This document shows, one piece after another, positions 57,679 to 64,000 of a stretch of DNA of 64,000 nt (position 1 is its first letter; the number at the start of each line of letters is the position of its first letter). Below the pieces are notes generated by a model, which did no database searches, was not told where the DNA came from, and saw only the letters and a list, made by a program, of their open reading frames with translations. The position numbers and the translations under genes were made by a program. Source of the DNA: Pelomonas margarita (GTDB lineage Bacteria; Pseudomonadota; Gammaproteobacteria; Burkholderiales; Burkholderiaceae_C). The stretch is from the NCBI RefSeq assembly GCF_043555875.1, contig NZ_JBIGHW010000011.1, forward strand, positions 87,063 to 151,062. The letters run 5' to 3'.

Positions 57679-58956
57679 GGGGCGTGGTTTGCTGCCAGCC
57701 GAAGCCTGCGGGTCGTCCGCATAGACTGACTCGCGAAAGATCTGGTTCAGCCTAGCGTCGCCCGGCGGAAAAAACTGCGTGAACAGCACCGCTGCGATGT
57801 CATGCCGGGGGTCGACCCAGAACAGCGTGTTGGCCGCACCGTCCCAGAAAAACTCGCCCTGCGCGCCGGACACATCGCCCGCGTGGCGCGGTGGCCCGAC
57901 GCGCACGCCGACGTTGATGCCGAAGCCGACGTTGCCCTTGCTGGGCAGCCAGGAGCGGTCGCTCAGCTCGGCTGGCAGCACGTCGGTCGCCATCAGCTGA
58001 ACCGTCTGCGCTTTCAGCACGCGCGCGCCATTGGGCGCCACGCCGCCATCCAGCAGCATGCGGGCGAAACGCATGTAGTCGTCCAGCGTCGACACGAGGC
58101 CGAAGGTGCCCGTCTTGAGCGCCCAGTCGGTGTCGTTGTAGGCATGCGCCTCGGCGTCCGGGATGCGCCTGAGGCTGCCATCGGGCTGGCGCGAATACGT
58201 GGCCGCGAAACGCGGCCGGTCGGCCGCATCAGGCGCCACGTGGAAGCGCGTGCTGGCCATCCCCATGGGCTTGAACAGATGCTCGCGCAGATAGTCCTCG
58301 AAGCGCTGGCCGGACAAGGTCTCGACGAGACGGGCCTGCACATTCATCGCGCGGTCGTAAGTCCAGCGCCGGCCGGGGTGGTCCACCAGCGGCGCCGACG
58401 CGATGCGGGCCACCAGCTCCGCCAGGGTCGACTGGAACCCGGTGCCAGCGTAGTGCTGCTCATAGAAACGTGCCATCGCGGGCGGCAGGCCAAAGCTGGG
58501 CGCAAAGCCGGCAGTGTTGCGACCCAGGTCGCGGATGGTGATGGCGCGCGCCGCCGCTTCGGTCAGCGGCTGGCCGTCGACGCCCTCTCCCACCCAGACG
58601 CGCGGGTTCGCGAACTCGGGCAGGTACTTCGCCACCGGATCATCGAGCTGGAAGCGGCCCTGCTCGTACAGCTGCATCAGCGCCACGCCGGTGACAGGCT
58701 TGGTCATCGAGTAGATCTGCATCAACGCGTCGCGCGACATCGCGCGGCCGGCCTCGCGGTCCGACTGGCCAAAGGCGCCGAAGTAGGCCTCGCGGCCCCT
58801 CTCGTAGACCAGCGCCGCGACGCCCACCAGCTCGCCCCGCTGCACGAGGCCGCGAAGGGCCTCGTCGACGCGGGCCGGCTTGACCAACGGCTCGGCAATG
58901 GCCGCGGTGGCCAGCAGCACCAGCCCGACAGCAGTCACCCAAGGGCGCACGCTCAT
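57676..58956 (-). CDS. Beta-lactamase-fold serine hydrolase
   Basis: A 426-residue exported protein (signal peptide WVTAVGLVLLATAAIA). The SxxK nucleophile is IYSMTKPVTGVALMQLYEQG; a Tyr motif follows in RRWTYDRAMNVQAR; late in the protein GEFFWDGAANTLFWVDP matches the third motif region of class C-like esterases. Likely an esterase or peptidase rather than a resistance enzyme. Its ATG overlaps the stop of the upstream oligopeptidase gene (ATGA); longer upstream frames run into that gene and are rejected. Confidence 0.86.
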   Translation of the reverse strand: MSVRPWVTAVGLVLLATAAIAEPLVKPARVDEALRGLVQRGELVGVAALVYERGREAYFGAFGQSDREAGRAMSRDALMQIYSMTKPVTGVALMQLYEQGRFQLDDPVAKYLPEFANPRVWVGEGVDGQPLTEAAARAITIRDLGRNTAGFAPSFGLPPAMARFYEQHYAGTGFQSTLAELVARIASAPLVDHPGRRWTYDRAMNVQARLVETLSGQRFEDYLREHLFKPMGMASTRFHVAPDAADRPRFAATYSRQPDGSLRRIPDAEAHAYNDTDWALKTGTFGLVSTLDDYMRFARMLLDGGVAPNGARVLKAQTVQLMATDVLPAELSDRSWLPSKGNVGFGINVGVRVGPPRHAGDVSGAQGEFFWDGAANTLFWVDPRHDIAAVLFTQFFPPGDARLNQIFRESVYADDPQASAGSKPRP

Positions 58957-61004
58957 GCGACCGACTCCAGCAGGCCGCGATCCTTCAGCATGGGCTCGAC
59001 GATCGGGTCGCGCCCGCGGAAGGCGCGGAAGGCCGCGCCGGGCTCGACGCTGTTGCCGGCAGACAGGATGCACTCGCGCAGCCGCGCCGCCACGGCGGGG
59101 TCGAACACATCACCCGCCTCGACGAAGGCGTCGAAGGCGTCGCAGTCCAGCACCTCGGCCCACAGGTAGACGTAGTAGCCGGCCGCATAGCCGGCGCTGC
59201 TGAACAGGTGCTGGAAGTGCGTGAGCCGGTGGTTCATGCCCACCTCGGCCGGCAGACCCCAGCGGGCCAGCGTGTCGCGCTCAAAGGCGACGACATCGGC
59301 TGGAGGTTCGGGCAGCGCGTGGGCGGCCATGTCGACGATGGCGCTGGCTGTGTAGCGCAGGGTCTCGTAGCCCTGGCCGAACTGCCGCGCAGCCTGCAGC
59401 TTGGCCAGCAGCGCATCAGGCAGCGGTTCGTCGGTCTGCCAGTGGCGCGCGAACTTCTTCAGCACCTGCGGCTCGGCCATCCAGTGCTCGTACAGCTGCG
59501 ACGGCAGCTCGACGAAGTCGCGCAGCACCTGCGTGCCGGCCAGGCGCTCGTGCTGGACGTCACTCAGCAGCCCGTGCAGGCCATGCCCGAACTCGTGGAA
59601 TAGCGTGCGCACGTCGTCGAAGCTGAGCAGCGTGGGCTCCCCCACCGCACCACGCGCGAAGTTGTTGTTGTTCAGGATGATGGGCGTGTGGCCCAGCGCC
59701 CGGCTCTGGTTGCGCAGCGCGTTCATCCAGGCGCCACTGCGCTTGGGCGGCCGGGCGTAGTTGTCCTGCAGGAACAGACCGCGCAGCGTGCCGTCGGCGT
59801 TCAGCACCTCGTAGGCGCGCACATCGACGTGGTAGCCGGCGATGTCCGGCCGGGGCTTGAACTGCAGGCCAAACAGGCGGCTCGCGCAGTCAAACATCGC
59901 GGCCACCATGCGATCCAGCGAGAAGTAGGGCTTGACCTCGGCCTCGTCCAGCTCGAAGCGGGCGCGCCTGGCCTGCTCGGCATAGAAGCGCCAGTCCCAC
60001 GGCTCTAACGCATGCGTGGCGCCGGCAGCCGTCATCGCGCCCAGCACGGCCTCGCGCTCCCGTGCCTGCGCGGCAAGGGCCGGCTGCCAGACGCGCTGCA
60101 GCAGGTCCATCACGGCGGCCTGGCTGCGGGCCATGGTGTCCTCTAGCGCGAAGTCGGCGTAGCAAGCGTTGCCATGCAGCCGTGCCTGCTCGGCGCGCAG
60201 CGCGAGGATCTCCTGGCAGATGGCGCGGTTGTCGGTCGCACCCGTGTCGTCACCGCGGCCCACCCAGGCGCGCCAGGCCCGCTCGCGCAGGTCACGCCGA
60301 GCGCTGAAGCTCAGGAAGGGAAGAATGAGCGAGCGCGACAGCGTGATCACATGCACGCCCTCGCCCAGCCCGCGGTCCTGCGCCGCCTGACGCGCTGCTG
60401 CCCGCACGAAGGCCGGCAGCCCGGCTAGCTCGGCCTCGCTGCTCAGGCGCAGCTGGTAGCCGCTTTCGTCCGCCAGCACGTTCTGCGCGAAACGCGTGTT
60501 GAGCTCGGCCAGCCGCGCCATCACGGCGGCATAGCGCGCCCGTGCGTCGGGCGCCAGGCAGGCCCCGGCCCGCGTGAAGTCCAGGTGCACGCGCTCCAGC
60601 AGGCGGCGCTGCTCGGGCGTCAGGCCCAGGCGGTCACGCTGCTGGAACAGCGCATCCACACGCCGGAACAGGCCCTGGTGCATGTAGGTGGCACTGTGGT
60701 GCTGCGCCAGCGGCGCCGCCATGGCGCGCTGCGCGGCCTGCAGCTCCGGCGAGGTGGCCGATGCGGCCAGCGTGTAGAACAGCGCCTGCAGGCTGGCCAG
60801 TTGGCGGCCGCTGGCGTCGAACGCGGCCAGCGTGTTGGCGAAGTCGGGCGGCTGCGGACAGGCGGCGATCGCATCGATCTCGGCGCGGTGCGCGGCCAGG
60901 GCGACGTCGAACGCAGGCTGGAAATGCTCGGGCCGGATGTCGGCGAAAGGCGGCATGCCATGCGGCGCGTGCCAGGGCTGCAGCAAGGGGTTGGCGGTGC
61001 TCAT
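58953..61004 (-). CDS. prlC: Oligopeptidase A, M3 family
   Basis: Cytoplasmic zinc metallopeptidase of 683 residues that degrades short peptides. The zinc motif is TLFHEFGHGLHGLLS, with the third ligand Glu downstream; FVELPSQLYEHWMAEPQVL and the start NPLLQPWHAPHGMPPFADI match PrlC/OpdA. Usual length for the family. It is followed by the coupled serine hydrolase. Confidence 0.94.
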   Translation of the reverse strand: MSTANPLLQPWHAPHGMPPFADIRPEHFQPAFDVALAAHRAEIDAIAACPQPPDFANTLAAFDASGRQLASLQALFYTLAASATSPELQAAQRAMAAPLAQHHSATYMHQGLFRRVDALFQQRDRLGLTPEQRRLLERVHLDFTRAGACLAPDARARYAAVMARLAELNTRFAQNVLADESGYQLRLSSEAELAGLPAFVRAAARQAAQDRGLGEGVHVITLSRSLILPFLSFSARRDLRERAWRAWVGRGDDTGATDNRAICQEILALRAEQARLHGNACYADFALEDTMARSQAAVMDLLQRVWQPALAAQAREREAVLGAMTAAGATHALEPWDWRFYAEQARRARFELDEAEVKPYFSLDRMVAAMFDCASRLFGLQFKPRPDIAGYHVDVRAYEVLNADGTLRGLFLQDNYARPPKRSGAWMNALRNQSRALGHTPIILNNNNFARGAVGEPTLLSFDDVRTLFHEFGHGLHGLLSDVQHERLAGTQVLRDFVELPSQLYEHWMAEPQVLKKFARHWQTDEPLPDALLAKLQAARQFGQGYETLRYTASAIVDMAAHALPEPPADVVAFERDTLARWGLPAEVGMNHRLTHFQHLFSSAGYAAGYYVYLWAEVLDCDAFDAFVEAGDVFDPAVAARLRECILSAGNSVEPGAAFRAFRGRDPIVEPMLKDRGLLESVA

Positions 61005-61033
61005 GCGGGGATCTCCCGGGTCTGAAAAGCAAA

Positions 61034-61065
61034 ACAGGCCGCTCCCGGGTCGGGAGGCGGCCTGT
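61034..61065 (-). terminator. Intrinsic terminator of the coiled-coil protein gene
   Basis: On the minus strand ACAGGCCGCCTCCCG pairs with CGGGAGCGGCCTGT and is followed by TTTGCTTTT. It lies 25 bases after the stop of the gene at 61091-61756 and upstream of prlC. Confidence 0.8.
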
Positions 61066-61090
61066 GCAAGATGTCAGCGCGAGGCGGGAA

Positions 61091-61756
61091 TCACTTGCCC
61101 GCAGCGGCGGCTTTCTCCTTGCGGATGGCCTTCTCGTCGGCTTCGTCGTAAGGCTTGTTCTGGCATTCGGCCTTCCACTTGTCCAGCGCGTCGAAGTGCT
61201 TCTCCGTGCGCTCTTCCATGGCCTTGAACTGCGCGTCCAGACCGTCCACCTTGGCGGCGAAGTCCTTGCGGCGTGCGCCCTGCTCGCCATCGGCCGCCTT
61301 GATCTTCTCGAACATGCCGTTGAAGGCGTTCACACGCGTCTGGTAGGCCTCGTTGCGGGCCTTGAGCTCGTCCTTGGACAGCTTGGAAGCCTCGGCGGTC
61401 AGCGCGGCGTGCATGTCCAGGATGCCCTGCTTCTCCGTCTTGACGCCTTCGATCAGCTTGCCGAGCTCCGCCTCACCGGCTTCCACCGTCAGCTTCTCGG
61501 CCTTGAGCTTCTCGGCGTTGGACTTGTAGGACGCCTGCTCGACCTTGATGGCCTCGGCTTCCTTATTGTTGTCGTCCTGCTGGTTGATGCAGGCGCGCAG
61601 CTCGTCGCGCGACATCAGCTTGACCTTCGGCTTTTCGACCACCGGGTTGCTGACCTTGTTGTTCTTCGGGTCGACCTTGGCCTTGGGGTTGTTGGTGATC
61701 TGCGCCTGGGCAGAGACAGCCAGGACCAGGGCCAACGGAAGAAGAATGCGTTTCAT
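61091..61756 (-). CDS. Secreted coiled-coil protein of unknown function
   Basis: A 221-residue protein with signal peptide (KRILLPLALVLAVSAQAQ). Most of the rest is a long Lys/Glu/Ala-rich coiled coil (about 55-200) with only two cysteines, in DELRACINQQ and KAECQNKPYDEAD, which may form a disulfide. An upstream extension to 61864 lacks the features of a start and is left out. Similar proteins seem common in Burkholderiales, but I cannot name a function. Confidence 0.75.
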   Translation of the reverse strand: MKRILLPLALVLAVSAQAQITNNPKAKVDPKNNKVSNPVVEKPKVKLMSRDELRACINQQDDNNKEAEAIKVEQASYKSNAEKLKAEKLTVEAGEAELGKLIEGVKTEKQGILDMHAALTAEASKLSKDELKARNEAYQTRVNAFNGMFEKIKAADGEQGARRKDFAAKVDGLDAQFKAMEERTEKHFDALDKWKAECQNKPYDEADEKAIRKEKAAAAGK

Positions 61757-61887
61757 GAAGAGGGCGCAACCGGGTTGCGAAGGTTCCAAACGGGAAGCGG
61801 CAATGATGCCATGAGGCTTCGCCGCGATAATGCCCGGCTGCCCTTTCGTTACCACCTTGTACACGGCGCCTGCCGCCGCCGCCCCGC

Positions 61888-62448
61888 ATGGCGCTCAAAG
61901 CCACCATCTACAAAGCCCAGCTGCAGATCGCCGACATGGACCGCCATGTCTACGGCGACCACAACCTCACCCTCGCCTGCCACCCCAGCGAGACCGAGGA
62001 GCGGCTGATGATCCGCGTGCTGGCCTTCGCGCTGAACGTGCCGGCCGACGACCTGCGCGGCCGGCTGGAGTTCACCAAGGGCCTGTCCGACGTGGACGAA
62101 CCCGACCTCTGGCAGCTGGACCTGACCGGTGACGTCGTGCACTGGATCGACCTGGGCCAGCCCGACGACCGCCGGCTGATGAAGGCCCATGGCCGCAGCG
62201 AGCGGGTGTCGGTCTACAGCTTCGCGTCCAGTACTGAGGTGTGGTGGCGCAACCTCGAGAACAAGCTGACGCGCACGCCCAGGCTGGCCGTCTGGCAGGT
62301 GCCGGCCGAGCAGTCGCAGGCGCTGGCCAAGCTGGCCGCGCGCAGCATGCAGCTGCAGATCAGTATCCAGGACGGCAGCGTCTACGTGTCCACGACCGAC
62401 GCGTCGGTCGAGATCCATCCCGTCGCGCTGAAGACGCCCACCGAATAA
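61888..62448 (+). CDS. yaeQ: YaeQ family protein
   Basis: A 186-residue soluble protein with the family start MALKATIYKAQLQIADMDRH, then YGDHNLTLACHPSETEERLM and DLWQLDLTGDVVHWIDLGQP. YaeQ has a PD-(D/E)XK nuclease-like fold; its activity is not established. It lies 26 bases before argG on the same strand. Confidence 0.93.
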   Translation: MALKATIYKAQLQIADMDRHVYGDHNLTLACHPSETEERLMIRVLAFALNVPADDLRGRLEFTKGLSDVDEPDLWQLDLTGDVVHWIDLGQPDDRRLMKAHGRSERVSVYSFASSTEVWWRNLENKLTRTPRLAVWQVPAEQSQALAKLAARSMQLQISIQDGSVYVSTTDASVEIHPVALKTPTE

Positions 62449-62474
62449 CCGCCTACACGAAGAAGACCGACATC

Positions 62475-63794
62475 ATGTCCACCATCCTGCAATCCGTTCC
62501 CGTCGGCCAGAAGGTCGGCATCGCCTTCTCCGGCGGCCTCGACACGTCCGCCGCGCTGCACTGGATGAAGCTCAAGGGCGCCCTGCCCTACGCCTACACG
62601 GCCAACCTGGGCCAGCCCGACGAGCCCGACTACGACGAGATCCCGCGCAAGGCCATGCTGTACGGCGCCGAGAAGGCCGTGCTGGTGGACTGCCGCGCGC
62701 AGCTGGTCGCTGAAGGGCTGGCCGCGCTGCAGGCCGGCGCCTTCCACATCAGCACTGCGGGCGTCACCTACTTCAACACCACGCCCATCGGCCGCGCCGT
62801 GACCGGCACGATGCTGGTGGCCGCGATGAAGGCCGACGGCGTCAACATCTGGGGCGACGGCTCGACCTTCAAGGGCAACGACATCGAGCGCTTCTACCGC
62901 TACGGCCTGCTGACCAACCCGTCGCTGAAGATCTACAAGCCCTGGCTGGACCAGACCTTCATCGACGAGCTGGGCGGCCGCAGCGAGATGTCGGCCTTCA
63001 TGACGGAGAAGGGCTTCGCCTACAAGATGAGCGCCGAGAAGGCGTACTCGACCGACTCCAACATGCTGGGCGCCACGCACGAGGCGAAGGACCTGGAGCA
63101 CCTGAACAGCGGCATCCGCATCGTCAACCCCATCATGGGCGTGGCGTTCTGGCGTGACGACGTGGTCGTCAAGGCCGAAGAGGTGTCGGTGCGCTTCGAG
63201 GAAGGCGTGCCTGTCGCGCTGAACGGCGTCGAGTACCGCGATCCCGTCGCGCTGCTGGCCGAGGCCAACAAGATCGGCGGCCGCCACGGCCTGGGCATGA
63301 GCGACCAGATCGAGAACCGCATCATCGAGGCCAAGAGCCGCGGCATCTACGAGGCCCCGGGCCTGGCGCTGCTGCACATCGCCTACGAGCGCCTCGTCAC
63401 CGGCATCCACAACGAAGACACCATCGAGCAGTACCGCGACAACGGCCGCAAGCTGGGCCGCCTGCTGTACCAGGGCCGCTGGTTCGACCCGCAGGCCATC
63501 ATGCTGCGCGAAGCCGCCCAGCGCTGGATCGCCCGCGCCGTGACCGGCGAGGTGGCCCTCGAACTGCGCCGCGGCAACGACTACTCGCTGCTGGACACCA
63601 AGAGCCCCAACCTGACCTACGCGCCCGAGCGCCTGTCGATGGAAAAGGTCGAGGACGCGCCCTTCAGCCCGGCCGACCGCATCGGCCAGCTGACCATGCG
63701 CAACCTCGACATCACCGACACGCGCGGCAAGCTGGGCATCTACACCAGCACCGGCCTGCTGGCCGGTGGTGGGCTGCCGCAGATCGAGGGCTGA
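62475..63794 (+). CDS. argG: Argininosuccinate synthase
   Basis: Joins citrulline and aspartate with ATP in arginine synthesis; 439 residues, typical of the longer bacterial ArgG type. ATP-binding motif VGIAFSGGLDTSAALHWMK; STFKGNDIERFYRYGLLTN; GIYEAPGLALLHIAYERL. The ATG at 62475 fits the family; an upstream frame overlaps yaeQ and is rejected. Confidence 0.96.
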   Translation: MSTILQSVPVGQKVGIAFSGGLDTSAALHWMKLKGALPYAYTANLGQPDEPDYDEIPRKAMLYGAEKAVLVDCRAQLVAEGLAALQAGAFHISTAGVTYFNTTPIGRAVTGTMLVAAMKADGVNIWGDGSTFKGNDIERFYRYGLLTNPSLKIYKPWLDQTFIDELGGRSEMSAFMTEKGFAYKMSAEKAYSTDSNMLGATHEAKDLEHLNSGIRIVNPIMGVAFWRDDVVVKAEEVSVRFEEGVPVALNGVEYRDPVALLAEANKIGGRHGLGMSDQIENRIIEAKSRGIYEAPGLALLHIAYERLVTGIHNEDTIEQYRDNGRKLGRLLYQGRWFDPQAIMLREAAQRWIARAVTGEVALELRRGNDYSLLDTKSPNLTYAPERLSMEKVEDAPFSPADRIGQLTMRNLDITDTRGKLGIYTSTGLLAGGGLPQIEG

Positions 63795-63808
63795 GAGGCT
63801 GAGAGTTT
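63789..63808 (+). repeat. Partial copy of the 161-bp repeat end
   Basis: CTGAGAGGCTGAGAGTTTTC after argG matches the terminal repeat of the element at 37701-37861 (AGAGGTTGAGAGTTTTT) with few differences. The interior of that element is not found here, so it may be a solo end or a different element with the same ends. Confidence 0.45.
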
Positions 63809-63820
63809 TCCCCGCCGCCG

Positions 63821-63848
63821 CACTTGGCATGCCTCTGGCTAGCCAAGT
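63821..63848. terminator. Hairpin after argG
   Basis: CACTTGGC and GCCAAGTG pair around a 12-base loop just before the ORF at 63852. It could be a terminator or the end of a mobile element. Confidence 0.35.
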
Positions 63849-63851
63849 GGC

Positions 63852-64000
63852 ATGAGTCAGACCAAGCACCAAGACAGCGCGAGCGCGGGGCTGTTCGAAG
63901 ACCTGGCGCCACTGAATGAACAAGCCGAACAAGCAGCCGCTGCGGCGGCGCAGGCGCGAGCCAGCGCGCTGCGCAGCCAGCCCGCCCGGCTGCTGCGCCC
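63852..64000 (+). CDS. Start of an unidentified ORF, possibly a transposase (3' truncated)
   Basis: ATG at 63852 opens a frame to the window end. The 49 visible residues are Ala/Gln-rich (LNEQAEQAAAAAAQARASA) and then basic (LRSQPARLLRP). The RLLRP ending recalls the beginning of some IS-element transposases, and hairpin and repeat ends lie just upstream, but this is only a resemblance. Confidence 0.4.
   Translation, partial: MSQTKHQDSASAGLFEDLAPLNEQAEQAAAAAAQARASALRSQPARLLR

Noticed and set aside
57676..58956. Beta-lactamase resistance gene
   Set aside because: The fold is beta-lactamase-like, but the motifs and length fit the broad class C-like esterase/peptidase group, and the context gives no hint of resistance.

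Overview
The window is GC-rich, densely coding DNA from a betaproteobacterium of the order Burkholderiales, probably a Roseateles/Mitsuaria/Rubrivivax-like lineage. This rests on the gene order ompA-ubiG-gph-ssrA beside gyrA-serC-pheA-tyrA, an aroA-cmk fusion followed by rpsA-ihfB-lapA-lapB, a tmRNA tag ending FALAA, and GC-rich dispersed repeats. The genus cannot be settled from the window alone.

Layout. 1-4866: ABC-F ATPase (5' end outside the window), DUF1304 protein, OhrR/Ohr peroxide defence, asparaginase and LexA with two SOS boxes. 4873-7113: a small foreign patch that starts with an inverted copy of the tmRNA 3' end and carries an N-terminally truncated HK97-type capsid gene, two unknown genes, a 13-C run and a 19-bp inverted repeat. 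7113-8918: tmRNA, gph and ubiG. 8934-16408: ompA, gyrA, a DUF2059 protein, then serC-pheA-tyrA. 16408-22155: aroA-cmk, rpsA, ihfB, lapA and lapB. 22160-27862: four glycosyltransferase-like genes, msbA and a small helix-hairpin-helix protein; lapAB plus glycosyltransferases plus MsbA suggests an LPS assembly locus. 27836-32701: patatin-like lipase and dnaE. 32913-37686: secreted GH43 arabinanase-like enzyme, an unknown coupled gene, a periplasmic cyclophilin, an AraC-type regulator and an alpha/beta hydrolase.

37861-39977 is feoAB behind a Fur-like box. 40060-51347 is a 11-kb signalling cluster of two divergent operons: one with a response regulator fused to a kinase-like domain that lacks its phospho-acceptor histidine, a UrtA-like binding protein without a transporter, and a Cache hybrid kinase; the other with two further hybrid kinases and an HD-GYP regulator. 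The only recognisable output is c-di-GMP hydrolysis. This cluster is the best candidate for an undescribed system in the window.

51387-64000: tRNA hydroxylase TrhO, an alpha/beta hydrolase, a polar amino-acid ABC importer with an AstE-like deacylase gene inside the operon, DUF454 protein, serine hydrolase, oligopeptidase A, a coiled-coil secreted protein, YaeQ, argG, and the start of an unidentified ORF.

Translational coupling (ATGA, GTGA or TGATG overlaps) is very common. Two 78-nt copies of a dispersed repeat sit between coupled genes as mini-ORFs, and a related repeat is inserted in frame in pheA.
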